A DNA stretch of 64,000 nt from an uncultured Eggerthella sp. (GCA_937998355.1 CALLDI010000012.1:1-64000); one strand, 5' to 3'; positions 30,407-40,039 are shown, numbered from the stretch's first letter. Notes: generated by a model not told the origin, from the sequence alone. Program-made: numbers and translations.

Positions 30407-32437
30407 ATGATCCTTCAGCTCGAACAGATCGCGAAATCATTCGGCTCTCGAGAATTATTCTCGGGGGTCTCTTTGCGTTTGGAAGAGTATGACCGCCTTG
30501 CACTGGTCGGCCCGAACGGAGCTGGCAAGACCACGCTCCTGAACATCATCTCGGGTAAGGAAGATCCTGACGAAGGTCGCGTCGTGGTCGCGAAGGGTGC
30601 ACGCGTCGGCTACCTGGAGCAGGAAGCCATCGAGATGGGGGATAGGCCCATCTTCGAGGAAGTACTCTCCGCTCAGCATGAGGTGGTGGCGCAAGAGAAA
30701 CGTTTGCGTGAACTGGAGCTCGCGCTAGGTGAGAATCCCACTGAAGCTGCGCTCGCAGCCTATGGCAAAGCGAGCGACATGTATGAGGCGATGGGCGGTT
30801 ACACGATCGAGTCGCGCGTACGAGCCGTGCTCTTCGGTCTGGGCTTCAAAGAAGAGGACATGCAGCGCTCCACCACCGAATTCTCGGGCGGCTGGCAAAT
30901 GCGCATCGCGCTCGCGAAGTTGCTCACGCGAAATCCTGAAGTGCTGTTGCTCGACGAACCGACCAACCACCTCGACCTCGAGAGCGTGAAGTGGCTGGAA
31001 GGTTTCTTGAAGAGCTATCAGGGTGCGGTGCTCATGGTCAGTCATGACCGTGAATTCCTCGACAACACCGTCGATCGCGTGGCTGAGATCGATCTGGGCA
31101 AGGTCGCGCTTTATACGGGCAATTACTCGAGCTACTTGAAGCAGCGCGAAGAGCGCCTCGAGCTCTTGCGCGAACAGGCTGCCAAGCAGCAAGAAGAGAT
31201 CGCTCACATGGAGGCGTTCATCGAACGATTCCGTTACAAGGCGACGAAAGCCAAGCAGGTCCAGGATCGCGTGAAGAAACTCGAGCGCATGGAGATCGTT
31301 CAAGTTCCCGAAGAGCGCAAGAAGGTCCGATTCAGCTTCCAGCAGCCGCCCCGTACGGGCGATCGCGTGGTGTCGGCTGAAGATGTGCACAAGTCCTTCG
31401 GCGACAAGACGGTCTATGATGGGCTCGATCTTTCGCTCTATCGCGGCGAGAAGGTGGCGTTGGTCGGTCCGAATGGAGCAGGAAAATCTACTTTGCTCAA
31501 GATGTTGGCCGGCGTGCTCGAGCCGGATAGCGGTGCTATTTCTTATGGTGCTCATGTGACCAAGTCATATTTTGCTCAGCATCAGCTGGAGGAATTGAAT
31601 CCAGGCAATACCGTGTTCGAAGAGCTCGATCGCGTCGCGCCGCAATGGACCATCTCGCAGGTGCGCACACTGCTCGGCTCGTTCCTGTTCGGCCCTAACG
31701 ACGTCGATAAGAAGGTTGCCGTGCTCTCCGGTGGTGAGAAATGTCGTCTTGCGCTTGCGAAGATGCTGGTGGCTCCGACGCCGCTGTTGTGTCTGGACGA
31801 GCCGACGAACCATCTCGACATTGCTAGTGCGGATATCCTCGAGCAAGCGCTCAAGCAGTTCGAAGGCACCATCGTGCTCATCTCGCACGATCGTCATCTC
31901 ATTCGCTCGGTCGCGAATCGCATCATCGAGATCAAGCCTGAAGGCGTCACCTCCTTCCCAGGCGATTACGAATACTACCTCTACAAGACCAGCCTTGAAG
32001 CGGAGGCGGCGGGTGAGAGCGCATCGAAGCAGCCCGCGTCGTCTTCGGTGCCTGCTGTTCCCTCCGATATAGAGAGCGGAAGCGCGACGGAAGTGACCGT
32101 GCGTTCGCATCGCAGGCGCCAGAGCCCCACGCCGCCGAAGACCAAGGAACAGAAGCGCCTGGAGGCGCAGCGTCGCAATCAGCTCTATGCCGCGCTGAAG
32201 ACGCAACGAGCACGCGTTGCAGAGCTCGATAAGCTGATCGCGAAGGAGCAGGAGCGCATTGACGAGCTCGTGGCCCTCATGGCTGATCCGAGCTTCTACG
32301 AAGACGAGACGCGCTCAGGCGAGGCTATCGCCGAGCATGCGGCCTTGAAGAAGGAGCTCGCTGCTCATGAAGAGGAGTGGATGGAGCTTTCCGAGGAGAT
32401 CGAAGAGGAGATGCGCAAGCAGGAAGTGGCGCAGTAG
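30407..32437 (+). CDS. ABC-F family ATP-binding protein
   Basis: A 676-residue protein with two ATP-binding cassettes and no membrane part. First cassette: GPNGAGKTT near 35, FSGGWQMRIALAKLL and LLLDEPTNHLD. Second: GPNGAGKST near 356, LSGGEKCRLALAKML and LCLDEPTNHLD. A charged linker (about 240-310) separates them, and a coiled-coil C-terminus (about 570-675) follows. Such proteins act on ribosomes (Uup/YdiF types) and some give antibiotic resistance. The ATG at 30407 begins the cassette; it has no ribosome site. TACACT at 30389-30394 with TGGACG at 30366-30371 would give a nearly leaderless mRNA. Confidence 0.9.
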   Translation: MILQLEQIAKSFGSRELFSGVSLRLEEYDRLALVGPNGAGKTTLLNIISGKEDPDEGRVVVAKGARVGYLEQEAIEMGDRPIFEEVLSAQHEVVAQEKRLRELELALGENPTEAALAAYGKASDMYEAMGGYTIESRVRAVLFGLGFKEEDMQRSTTEFSGGWQMRIALAKLLTRNPEVLLLDEPTNHLDLESVKWLEGFLKSYQGAVLMVSHDREFLDNTVDRVAEIDLGKVALYTGNYSSYLKQREERLELLREQAAKQQEEIAHMEAFIERFRYKATKAKQVQDRVKKLERMEIVQVPEERKKVRFSFQQPPRTGDRVVSAEDVHKSFGDKTVYDGLDLSLYRGEKVALVGPNGAGKSTLLKMLAGVLEPDSGAISYGAHVTKSYFAQHQLEELNPGNTVFEELDRVAPQWTISQVRTLLGSFLFGPNDVDKKVAVLSGGEKCRLALAKMLVAPTPLLCLDEPTNHLDIASADILEQALKQFEGTIVLISHDRHLIRSVANRIIEIKPEGVTSFPGDYEYYLYKTSLEAEAAGESASKQPASSSVPAVPSDIESGSATEVTVRSHRRRQSPTPPKTKEQKRLEAQRRNQLYAALKTQRARVAELDKLIAKEQERIDELVALMADPSFYEDETRSGEAIAEHAALKKELAAHEEEWMELSEEIEEEMRKQEVAQ

Positions 32438-32487
32438 AGCTCGTGCACGTGCTGCTCTCGTTCGACGCTTTCGCTCGCCTGGATGTG

Positions 32488-32961
32488 ATGGAACCTTTCA
32501 AGCTGCATATCGTTCTATTCGAACCGGAGATCCCGCAGAACACGGGCAACATCGCGCGCACGTGCGCGTGCATAGGAGCGACGCTGCATCTGGTCGAGCC
32601 GATGGGATTCCGCCCGTCCGAGCGCAATCTGAAGCGCGCGGGATTGGATTACTGGGACGATGTCGAGATCGTGCATCATGCCAGCACTGCTGCGTTCCTC
32701 GAAGCGTTCGGGGAGGAAAATCTGTACTTTTTCACAGGCCGGACTGAGCGTTCCTATGCTGAAGTAGACTATGAAGGTGAAGTGTTTCTGGTGTTCGGCC
32801 GCGAAAGCCGCGGCATCGACCCCGATATCCTCGATCGGTACGCGGCGCGCTGCGTGCGCATTCCGATGAGAGGGGAGGCTCGCTCGCTCAATCTTTCGAA
32901 TGCAGCGGCGATCGGGGCGTACGAGGCGCTTCGTCAGAATGGATTCGAGGGCCTGGCCTAG
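32488..32961 (+). CDS. trmL: tRNA (cytidine/uridine-34-2'-O)-methyltransferase TrmL
   Basis: A 157-residue SPOUT methyltransferase, the usual TrmL length. It would methylate the ribose at the wobble base of certain leucine tRNAs. Motif 1 is EPEIPQNTGNIARTCACIGA near residues 12-31, motif 2 is LVFGRESRGI near 100-109, and motif 3 is IPMRGEARSLNLSNAAAIGAYEA near 124-146. The start is taken at the ATG at 32488, just before MEPFKLHIVLFEP; the preceding codon is GTG and could also serve. It overlaps nothing and lies 50 bases after the ABC-F gene. Confidence 0.88.
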   Translation: MEPFKLHIVLFEPEIPQNTGNIARTCACIGATLHLVEPMGFRPSERNLKRAGLDYWDDVEIVHHASTAAFLEAFGEENLYFFTGRTERSYAEVDYEGEVFLVFGRESRGIDPDILDRYAARCVRIPMRGEARSLNLSNAAAIGAYEALRQNGFEGLA

Positions 32962-32973
32962 GCACGAGGTATT

Positions 32974-33645
32974 ATGGATAACTATCAAGTCGTTTATATC
33001 GTTTGCAGCGTTCTTGCGTTCATCCCAGCCATCGTTTGCCATGAATTTATGCATGGCTTCGCTGCTTATAAGCTGGGCGATAATACTGCGAAGCAGAGCG
33101 GGCGTCTCACGCTCAATCCGCTGAAGCATATCGATCCGTTCGGTACGGTCATCTTGCCGCTCTTGCTCATCTTCATGCATGCGCCCGTGTTCGGCTACGC
33201 TAAGCCCGTGCCTTACAATCCGAACAACTTCAAGGACAAGCGCGTGGGCGATGTGGTGGTGGGTCTTGCGGGTCCCGCTGCGAACCTCGTGCTGGCGCTT
33301 ATCGGATCGGCGCTCATGTTCGGCCTGCAGAGCGTCGCGCTGGCGAATTCGAACATCGTGTTCTTCTATTTCTATTACTGGTTCTTGCCCATCTTCATCA
33401 TGGTGAATCTGTACCTGATGTTCTTCAATCTGCTGCCCATCCCGCCTCTGGATGGTTCGTCCATCATCGCGTTCTTCTTGCCCGTGAAGTATCTGCCCAC
33501 CTATTACAAGGTCCAGCAGTACGCATTCCCGATCTTCCTAGTGGTCATTTTCGTGCTACCCTATTTCCTCCATTTCAATATCATCAGCGAATACCTCAAT
33601 GTCACGGCAGGAGCGCTCGGAACGCTGCTCGTGCCGGGGGTGTAG
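32974..33645 (+). CDS. M50-family (site-2 protease-like) membrane metalloprotease
   Basis: A 223-residue integral membrane protein of the short S2P group. Zinc ligands are CHEFMHGF (HExxH, residues 23-27) and the Asp in NLLPIPPLDGSS near 151-162. Six or so hydrophobic segments are seen. Members cleave membrane-embedded substrates, but targets of this small soluble-loop type are unknown. It lies next to scpA in many Actinobacteria and Firmicutes, as here, and is 12 bases after trmL. Confidence 0.88.
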   Translation: MDNYQVVYIVCSVLAFIPAIVCHEFMHGFAAYKLGDNTAKQSGRLTLNPLKHIDPFGTVILPLLLIFMHAPVFGYAKPVPYNPNNFKDKRVGDVVVGLAGPAANLVLALIGSALMFGLQSVALANSNIVFFYFYYWFLPIFIMVNLYLMFFNLLPIPPLDGSSIIAFFLPVKYLPTYYKVQQYAFPIFLVVIFVLPYFLHFNIISEYLNVTAGALGTLLVPGV

Positions 33646-33670
33646 AGGGAAGAGGAGAGACGAGCGCGTC

Positions 33671-34531
33671 GTGTCGTACAAGGTCAGAATAGAGAGCTTC
33701 GAGGGTCCCTTCGACCTCTTGCTGCACCTCGTCCATCGTCAGCGCGTCGATATCGGTTCGATCTCGCTTGCGGATATCACCGACCAATACCTGGCGGAGA
33801 TCCGTCGCATGCAAGCGCTCGACCTCGAGATCGCGAGCGACTTCATCGTCGTGGCATCGACCTTGCTCGAGATCAAGGCCGCTAGCCTGTTGCCGCAAGA
33901 GGTGCAGGAGTTCGACGAGGAGATCGAGGAATACGAACCCTCCGATCTGCGCGCGATCCTGATCGAACGTCTCATCAACTACAAGAAGTTCAAGAATGCC
34001 ACCGCTGCGCTCGAGCGTCGCTTCGAGACCGAGATGCGCATGCATGAGCGTCCCTTCGGACCCGACCCGTCGCTCTATCGTTTGATGCCCGACTATTTGA
34101 AGGGCGTGTCGGTAGAGCGCATCGGTCAGCTGTGCGCATCGGTCTTCAGCAGGCAGGATATCTTCCTGCTGGAATCGGAGCACATCGCAAAGCGCGCGAT
34201 CCCCGTCGAAGTGCAGATCGATCGCATCTACGATGCGCTGCGCCACCAGCGCGTGGTGAAGTTCTCGGACTTCATCGACGAGACCACCGATTCGCATGTC
34301 ATCGTCGTCACGTTCCTCGCTATCCTCGAGCTGTTCAAGCAGGCGAAGATCTCGCTGCGTCAAGATGCACTGTTCGGCGATATCGCCATCAGCTACATCG
34401 ATCCCGAGAAAGAGCCTGATGAAGATGAGGATCTGGACTATGACAAGGGTGTTCGCGCGTCCGAAACGGATGCGCATCGTATGGCCGGGGAAGAAGACGA
34501 TGGTCCGCTTGCGCGGGACCACGAGAGATAG
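33671..34531 (+). CDS. scpA: Segregation and condensation protein A
   Basis: A 286-residue kleisin that bridges Smc with ScpB in chromosome condensation. The family start is recognised: YKVRIESFEGPFDLLLHLVHRQRVDIGSISLADITDQYLAEI, and the C-terminal winged helix segment VVKFSDFI...VVTFLAILELFKQAKISLRQDALFGDI near 195-245. The GTG at 33671 is taken as start, with AGAGGAGA upstream; longer forms would run inside the protease gene. scpB follows after 12 bases. Acidic C-terminal tail of about 35 residues beyond the domain. Confidence 0.92.
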   Translation: MSYKVRIESFEGPFDLLLHLVHRQRVDIGSISLADITDQYLAEIRRMQALDLEIASDFIVVASTLLEIKAASLLPQEVQEFDEEIEEYEPSDLRAILIERLINYKKFKNATAALERRFETEMRMHERPFGPDPSLYRLMPDYLKGVSVERIGQLCASVFSRQDIFLLESEHIAKRAIPVEVQIDRIYDALRHQRVVKFSDFIDETTDSHVIVVTFLAILELFKQAKISLRQDALFGDIAISYIDPEKEPDEDEDLDYDKGVRASETDAHRMAGEEDDGPLARDHER

Positions 34532-34543
34532 TAGGGCTGGAGT

Positions 34544-35257
34544 ATGGATACGTTTGAAATGAGGGATGGTCACGATCTCAAGGCAGCGCTCGAAGCGATG
34601 CTCTTCGTGACGAACGACCCGGTCGATAGCAAGACGCTCGCGGAATTCCTCGAGGTCGATATCGATCGCGTGGAAGAGGCGCTGCACGAGCTGCAAGAGA
34701 CCTACAACATGCAGGATCGTGGCATCCAGTTGAACGAACGTGCGGGCGGATGGCGCTTCGTCACGCACCCGCGTTACCACGAACTGCTGGAGCACTACGT
34801 GGTCTCATGGGACAAGCGCAAGCTTTCGCAGGCTGCGCTGGAGACGCTCGCCATCGTGGCGTACTGCCAGCCGGTCACGCGCAACGATGTCTCGGCCATT
34901 CGTGGTGTGAGCTCGGACAGTTCACTCAGTTCCTTGCTTGAGAAGGGCTACGTGCGCGAGGTAGGCGTGCAGGATCCGCCTTCTAATGCCACGCTCTATG
35001 GCACCAGCAAGATGTTCCTCGAGCGTTTCGGCCTGAAATCGGTCGATGAACTGCCCGATCTCGAATCGTTCGCGCCCGATGAGGCGACGAGGAATCTCAT
35101 CTCCGAGCGTTTGGGCTTGGTCAAGGAGCAAACGCAGACCTACGAGATCGACATCGAGGAAGAGGGTAGCGATCACAACATGCTCGAAGCGCTGACCGGC
35201 GCGCTCGGTGCGGTCGAGAAGATCGATTTCGACACGATCCGATTCGACGAAGAATGA
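34544..35257 (+). CDS. scpB: Segregation and condensation protein B
   Basis: A 237-residue double winged-helix protein that dimerises and binds ScpA. Recognisable segments are LKAALEAMLFVTNDPVDSKTLAEFL near 12-36, GGWRFVTHPRYHELLEHY near 67-84 and ALETLAIVAYCQPVTRNDVSAIRGV near 97-121. It is translated right after scpA; its stop overlaps the rluB start (ATGATGG). An acidic C-terminal extension of about 50 residues is present. Confidence 0.93.
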   Translation: MDTFEMRDGHDLKAALEAMLFVTNDPVDSKTLAEFLEVDIDRVEEALHELQETYNMQDRGIQLNERAGGWRFVTHPRYHELLEHYVVSWDKRKLSQAALETLAIVAYCQPVTRNDVSAIRGVSSDSSLSSLLEKGYVREVGVQDPPSNATLYGTSKMFLERFGLKSVDELPDLESFAPDEATRNLISERLGLVKEQTQTYEIDIEEEGSDHNMLEALTGALGAVEKIDFDTIRFDEE

Positions 35258-36018
35258 TGGAGCCCATGCGCTTGCAGAAATATCTCGCGCGCTGTGGCGT
35301 GGCGTCGCGACGTGCGTCGGAAGACATCATCGTGGCAGGACGCGTGCGTGTGAACGGCCGTGTGGTGACGGAGCTCGGCACCAAGGTCGTGCCTGGCGCG
35401 GATGTGGTCGAAGTCGATGGGGAAGTAGTGGTGCTCCCCTCGGAGCATGTGGTCATCATGCTCGATAAGCCCGCTGGTGTGCTGAGCGCCATGTCCGATG
35501 CGCACGGTGGACGCTGCGTTTCCGAGTTGATCCCGACCGATGAATACGCGGGCCTGTTCCCAGTGGGGCGTTTGGATAAGGATACGACAGGGCTTCTTCT
35601 GTTCACCAACGACGGCGAATTGGGCAATGCGCTCATCCATCCACGCCATCACATCCCGAAGACCTACCATGCGCAGGTGGCCGGTGCGGTCGGCGAAGAG
35701 GCGCTCAAGGCGCTGCGCGAAGGTGTCATGCTCGACGATGGCATCACGCAACCGGCTGAGGTCGAAGTGCTCGAGAGGGGCGATGGAACGACCTTGCTCG
35801 AGATCACCATCTACGAAGGGCGCAACCGTCAGGTCAGGCGCATGGGGGATGCGGTGGGCCATCCTGTGCAGACGCTTCGGCGCGTCGCGCTCGGGCCGCT
35901 CTCGCTCTCTGGTCTCGTGCAGGGACGATGGCGTTCTCTGACCGAAGATGAACAGGCTGCACTCCTCGCAGCAACAGGGCTTTCCCGTGATAGAATGGTT
36001 GAACGTAAGGATACGTGA
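35254..36018 (+). CDS. rluB: 23S rRNA pseudouridine synthase (RluB/RsuA type)
   Basis: A 254-residue protein with an N-terminal S4 RNA-binding domain (MRLQKYLARCGVASRRASED onward) and a pseudouridine synthase domain with the catalytic Asp in GRLDKDTTGLLLFTNDGEL near residue 108. The partner motif EGRNRQVRRM is near 188. RluB-type enzymes modify helix 89 of 23S rRNA. The ATG at 35254 overlaps the scpB stop; an internal ATG at 35266 fits the usual family N-terminus and may be the true start. Gene order scpA-scpB-rluB is widely conserved. Confidence 0.9.
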   Translation: MMEPMRLQKYLARCGVASRRASEDIIVAGRVRVNGRVVTELGTKVVPGADVVEVDGEVVVLPSEHVVIMLDKPAGVLSAMSDAHGGRCVSELIPTDEYAGLFPVGRLDKDTTGLLLFTNDGELGNALIHPRHHIPKTYHAQVAGAVGEEALKALREGVMLDDGITQPAEVEVLERGDGTTLLEITIYEGRNRQVRRMGDAVGHPVQTLRRVALGPLSLSGLVQGRWRSLTEDEQAALLAATGLSRDRMVERKDT

Positions 36019-36062
36019 GAACATCTCGTTCGTTCGACCAAAAGGGGAGTCTGAAAGAAGCC

Positions 36063-37193
36063 ATGGATCAGCAGTTCGAATCCGTCGCAGTCGTAGGTCT
36101 CGGTTTGATCGGGGCATCGTTCGTGGGGGCCTATCATAAGGCGTATCCTGATGCGACCATCGTCGGTGTTGATACCTCGCGCGAAGCGGTCGACGAATTG
36201 CTCGAGCGCGGCTGGATCACGGAGGGCTTCGAACCTACCGATGCGAATCTTGGCGAGCGCCTCGACTCGTGCGATCTGGTGGTGTTGGCGACCCCGGTCA
36301 CCGCTGCTCCTGACTATTTCCAGATGTTGGCGGATAGGGATTACCAGGGCGTTATCACCGATACGTGCTCGACGAAAGCGCAGATCGTCGAAGAAGCGCT
36401 GGCTATCTTGCCCCGTCCGAACAACTTCATTCCCGGCCACCCGATGGCAGGTTCGGAGAAGAGCGGCGTGTTCGGCGCACGCGACACGCTCTTCGAGAAC
36501 GCTCATTGGGTGCTGTGCCCCGATGAACATACTTCACCCGATGCTTACGCGGCGCTGCATGAAGTGCTCACCACGCTTGGTGCGCGCGTCGTCAGCCTGA
36601 CGCGCGAAGGCCACGATGAAGCAGTGGCCATCATCAGCCATGTGCCGCATTTCGTCGCTTCGTCGCTCGTGGAGCTCGCGGTTCGTCATGCGGGCGATCA
36701 AGAGGCGCTCTTCCGTCTCGCCGCAGGCGGTTTCAAGGATTCGACGCGCATCGCGGCGGGATCGCCTGCGCTCTGGACGGGCATCGCCTTCGAGAATCCG
36801 CAGGCCATCACGCATGGCCTGCACGAGATGCAAGAGATCTTGGGGCAGTACGCGGCGGCGTTGGAAGAGTCCGATCGCACGGAGTTCACCACGCTGCTCG
36901 ATCGCGCTGCGCAAGCGCGTCAGGCATTGCCCTCGAAGTGGATCCCTGCCACCGAAGACTTGCTGGAAGTGCGCATCCCTCTTACGGATCGTCCGGGCAT
37001 CATCGCGGAGGTCACCACCATCGCAAGCCAGGTCGGCTGCAACATCCAGTCGATCGAGATCGATCATATCACCTCATCAAGTGCGGATCTCGTGCTCATC
37101 TTGACCGATGAAGGAGACGTCGGAAAGCTCTCGACCCAGCTCATCAAAGCGGGCTTCAGCATTTCGTTTCGTCCCTTAAGTTCTAAGGAGTAA
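36063..37193 (+). CDS. tyrA: Prephenate dehydrogenase with ACT domain
   Basis: A 376-residue enzyme that oxidatively decarboxylates prephenate to 4-hydroxyphenylpyruvate for tyrosine synthesis. Rossmann motif VVGLGLIGASFVG near residue 9, substrate motifs HPMAGSEKSGVFGA near 126 and SHVPHFVASSLVELA near 199, and a C-terminal ACT domain LLEVRIPLTDRPGIIAEVTTIA near 306-327, which may allow tyrosine feedback. The ATG at 36063 is preferred over an in-frame upstream codon because GAAAGAAG precedes it. aroA follows after five bases. Confidence 0.93.
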   Translation: MDQQFESVAVVGLGLIGASFVGAYHKAYPDATIVGVDTSREAVDELLERGWITEGFEPTDANLGERLDSCDLVVLATPVTAAPDYFQMLADRDYQGVITDTCSTKAQIVEEALAILPRPNNFIPGHPMAGSEKSGVFGARDTLFENAHWVLCPDEHTSPDAYAALHEVLTTLGARVVSLTREGHDEAVAIISHVPHFVASSLVELAVRHAGDQEALFRLAAGGFKDSTRIAAGSPALWTGIAFENPQAITHGLHEMQEILGQYAAALEESDRTEFTTLLDRAAQARQALPSKWIPATEDLLEVRIPLTDRPGIIAEVTTIASQVGCNIQSIEIDHITSSSADLVLILTDEGDVGKLSTQLIKAGFSISFRPLSSKE

Positions 37194-37198
37194 TACCG

Positions 37199-38524
37199 AT
37201 GGCTGCTGAAAACATCATGCACATCGCGCCGCTACCTGGGCCGCTCAATGGTGCTACCACGGTTCCGGGGGATAAGTCGATCTCTCATCGCGCCATCCTG
37301 CTCTCTGCTATGGCGGAGGGTACTTCGCGCTTGACCGGCGTGCTCGATTCAGCGGATGTGCGTTCTTCGATCGATGCGGTCACCGCGCTCGGCGCCAAGG
37401 TCAACTTGGAAGTCGGCGTGGATGGGTCGCTGTCGGGCGGCATAACGGGCTGGGGTGCTGAAGGCCCCAAGCAGCCCGATGGTCCGCTTGATTGCGGTAA
37501 TTCCGGCACGACGGCACGCCTATTGATGGGCTTGCTCGCGCCGTGGCCAATCCGCGTCGAGATCACGGGCGACGACTCGTTGAAGAAGCGCCCCATGCGT
37601 CGCATCATCGCGCCGCTCATGAAGATGGGCGTGCGCTTCGAGCCTGAGGCGCAAGAGAATCTGCCCGTCACCGAGATCGGCAATTCGAACCTGAAGGCCA
37701 TCACCTACGATGCACCCATGGCTAGCGCCCAGTTGAAGACTGCGGTGCTGCTGGCGGGTCTCGGTGCCAAGGGCGAGACGCGCGTGAACGAGCCTGCTCC
37801 CTCGCGCAATCATACGGAGCTCATGCTCCCTGAATTCGGCGCGACCACCTCGGCTGCATATCGTACCGCCATGGTGAAGGGCCCCTTCACGCTCCAGGCG
37901 TCCGAAGTCGATGTCCCGGGCGATCCTTCTTCTGCTGCATTCCTCATCTGCGCGGCACTTCTGAAGCGCGGCAGTTCGATCCAGGTCGAGAACGTCAGCC
38001 TGAACGCAGCGCGCATTGGTTTCGTTCGTACGCTCGAGCGCATGGGTGCTTCCATCGAAGTGCGCCATATGGGCCAGGAGGGCAAAGAGCCCAACGGCAT
38101 CATCGAAGCCACCTATACGCCGAAGTTGACGGGTTGCGAGATCCCGAAGCAGCATATCGCCAGCGTCATCGACGAGATCCCCGTGCTCTCGTTGGTCGCT
38201 GCGCATGCGCAGGGTAGGACGGTGTTCCGCCAGGTGAGCGAACTCACGAAGAAGGAATCGAACCGCCTCGATGCCATCATCGAAGGCCTGGGTCTTCTGG
38301 GTGTCGATGCGTGGTGCGAGAATGACGACCTGTTCATCGACGGCCAGCCTAACCTGGTCGTTCCGCAAGGCCTCACGTTCGATTCGCGCAAGGACCACCG
38401 CTTAGCCATGACCTGGTCGCTCGTCGGCTTGTGCGGCAACACGCCGGTCGATATCGTCGACTTTGATTCCGTGAAGGTCAGCTTCCCACAATTCCTCGAA
38501 AGCTTGGAAAGGCTCGCTCAATGA
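37199..38524 (+). CDS. aroA: 3-phosphoshikimate 1-carboxyvinyltransferase (EPSP synthase)
   Basis: A 441-residue shikimate-pathway enzyme that joins shikimate 3-phosphate and phosphoenolpyruvate. Motifs: VPGDKSISHRAILLSAMAEG near 20-39, LDCGNSGTTARLLMGLLA near 97-114, the conserved KESNR in ELTKKESNRLDAI near 350 and DHRLAMTWSLVGLC near 397. AAGGAG precedes the ATG. The segment PLDCGNSGTTAR resembles class I-like enzymes, but glyphosate sensitivity cannot be judged. Its stop overlaps cmk as ATGA, giving translational coupling. Confidence 0.95.
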   Translation: MAAENIMHIAPLPGPLNGATTVPGDKSISHRAILLSAMAEGTSRLTGVLDSADVRSSIDAVTALGAKVNLEVGVDGSLSGGITGWGAEGPKQPDGPLDCGNSGTTARLLMGLLAPWPIRVEITGDDSLKKRPMRRIIAPLMKMGVRFEPEAQENLPVTEIGNSNLKAITYDAPMASAQLKTAVLLAGLGAKGETRVNEPAPSRNHTELMLPEFGATTSAAYRTAMVKGPFTLQASEVDVPGDPSSAAFLICAALLKRGSSIQVENVSLNAARIGFVRTLERMGASIEVRHMGQEGKEPNGIIEATYTPKLTGCEIPKQHIASVIDEIPVLSLVAAHAQGRTVFRQVSELTKKESNRLDAIIEGLGLLGVDAWCENDDLFIDGQPNLVVPQGLTFDSRKDHRLAMTWSLVGLCGNTPVDIVDFDSVKVSFPQFLESLERLAQ

Positions 38525-39189
38525 TCGTTGCAATAGATGGACCCTCAGGTGCAGGGAAATCGACCGTAGCCAAAGCGGTCGCGCGCAAGCTCGGCTTCTC
38601 GTGTCTCGATACGGGCGCAATGTATCGTGCGATCGCGTGGAAGGCGCTCGCTGATGGCGTGGACCTGCAGGACGAAGCAGCGCTCGGTGCGCTCGCGCGC
38701 GGGTGCGAGATATCCTTCGAACACGAAGGAGACGATCCCATCCCACGCCGTGTCTTCATCGATGGCAAGGACATCACGTCCGCCATCCGCACTGCCGAGA
38801 TCGACAAAGCGGTCTCACCGGTCTCTGCTACGCCTGCGGTGCGCACTGCGCTCGTCGAACAGCAGCAGCGCATCGGTTCGCAGGGCAATTACGTCGTGGA
38901 GGGTCGTGATATCGGCACGACCGTATTCCCGGATGCGGCGTGCAAGATCTTCCTCACCGCTTCGGCGGAGGAGCGTGCGCATCGTCGCGTTCGTCAGAAT
39001 GTCGATCGCGACCTCGGCTCGATCGATTACGAAGAGGTTCTGGCCGACATCATCCGCCGTGACGATGTGGATTCCAGCAGATCCGTCTCGCCGTTGAAAC
39101 CTGCCGAAGATGCCGTGCATATCGATTCGACGAACTGCTACATCGAAGAGATCATCGATCAGATCTGTTCGCTCGCGCGTACTTCGTAG
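38521..39189 (+). CDS. cmk: Cytidylate kinase
   Basis: A 222-residue nucleotide kinase that phosphorylates CMP and dCMP. P-loop IDGPSGAGKSTVAKAVA at residues 5-21, LDTGAMYRAIAWKAL near 34-48, the CMP-binding VVEGRDIGTTVFPDAACKIFLTAS near 124-147 and RRDDVDSSRSVSPLKPAEDA near 177-196. Its ATG overlaps the aroA stop. The cmk-plsC-ispH-der order is characteristic of Actinobacteria and some Firmicutes. Confidence 0.95.
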   Translation: MIVAIDGPSGAGKSTVAKAVARKLGFSCLDTGAMYRAIAWKALADGVDLQDEAALGALARGCEISFEHEGDDPIPRRVFIDGKDITSAIRTAEIDKAVSPVSATPAVRTALVEQQQRIGSQGNYVVEGRDIGTTVFPDAACKIFLTASAEERAHRRVRQNVDRDLGSIDYEEVLADIIRRDDVDSSRSVSPLKPAEDAVHIDSTNCYIEEIIDQICSLARTS

Positions 39190-39206
39190 AGAAGGGGACG
39201 CACCGA

Positions 39207-40037
39207 ATGAAGTCTTGCGAACAACTGTGGGATATGTCGTTCGATGGTAACGACCGCTCGAACCGCGAAAGCCATGCCGTCGGCAATGTGGTCGCTGCCA
39301 TCGTGCTTGCGCTCATGAAGATCATCTTTCGGTTCACGGTGAAGAATCGTGATATCTTGCTTCAGTTCAACGGTAAGAAGACGGGCGCGGTGGTGGTCTC
39401 GCCCCATACGTCTTACATCGACGTGGTCATGATGTTCCTTGCCTCATGGCCGAAACGTTGGACGCGCCTGATCGCTCGTGAGAGCCTCTTCACGGTCGCG
39501 CATGGGCTGCTCGGATTCATCATCGCGCGCGTCGGAGCGTTTCCGGTGAAGCGTGATACGGCAGACATGTCCACCGTCAAGCGCGCGGCGAAGTTCTTGA
39601 AGAACGGCGAGATCGTCGGCATCTTCCCCGAAGGCACACGTCGTGGCAAGGGAAACATCGTTCCTGCTATCCATGGTGGCGCTGCGCTCATCGCGAAGCT
39701 CGGACGTGCGCCGCTCGTTCCGCTCGGCCTCAAGAACGTCGATAGGATCAAGCGCAAAGGCGAGCGCGTGCGCTTTCCGAAGCTCACCGCTGTGTACGGC
39801 GAGCCGATCGCGCTCGTGTCGTTCGATTTTCTGCCGAAAGAAGAACGCCTTGAAGCGGCTACGTGGTACGTGCTGCGCGAGGCATTCGCGCTCAGTCATG
39901 ACATCGCCCCTGAAGAAGTCGACATGGTGGCGCTCTTTCCTGACAATAAGGATTACAGCGCGGTGTTCGCCGAACATCCCATCCCGCGCTTCGACCCTTC
40001 CACGTTGCCGGACTACGAACCAAAGACCAAGGAGTAG
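39207..40037 (+). CDS. plsC: 1-acyl-sn-glycerol-3-phosphate acyltransferase-like protein
   Basis: A 276-residue PlsC-family acyltransferase. Catalytic block I is SPHTSYIDVVMM (H-x4-D) near residue 71; block III is IFPEGTRRGKGNIVPAIHGGA near 140-160. It would acylate lysophosphatidate at the membrane in phospholipid synthesis. A short hydrophobic stretch near 28-42 may anchor it. AGAAGGGGA precedes the ATG. It stands between cmk and ispH and shares their operon; plsY and gpsA downstream supply earlier steps. Confidence 0.85.
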   Translation: MKSCEQLWDMSFDGNDRSNRESHAVGNVVAAIVLALMKIIFRFTVKNRDILLQFNGKKTGAVVVSPHTSYIDVVMMFLASWPKRWTRLIARESLFTVAHGLLGFIIARVGAFPVKRDTADMSTVKRAAKFLKNGEIVGIFPEGTRRGKGNIVPAIHGGAALIAKLGRAPLVPLGLKNVDRIKRKGERVRFPKLTAVYGEPIALVSFDFLPKEERLEAATWYVLREAFALSHDIAPEEVDMVALFPDNKDYSAVFAEHPIPRFDPSTLPDYEPKTKE

Positions 40038-40039
40038 TC

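Noticed and set aside
33602..34795. A 397-codon open frame antisense to scpA and scpB
   Set aside because: Shadow of conserved genes with no start signal.
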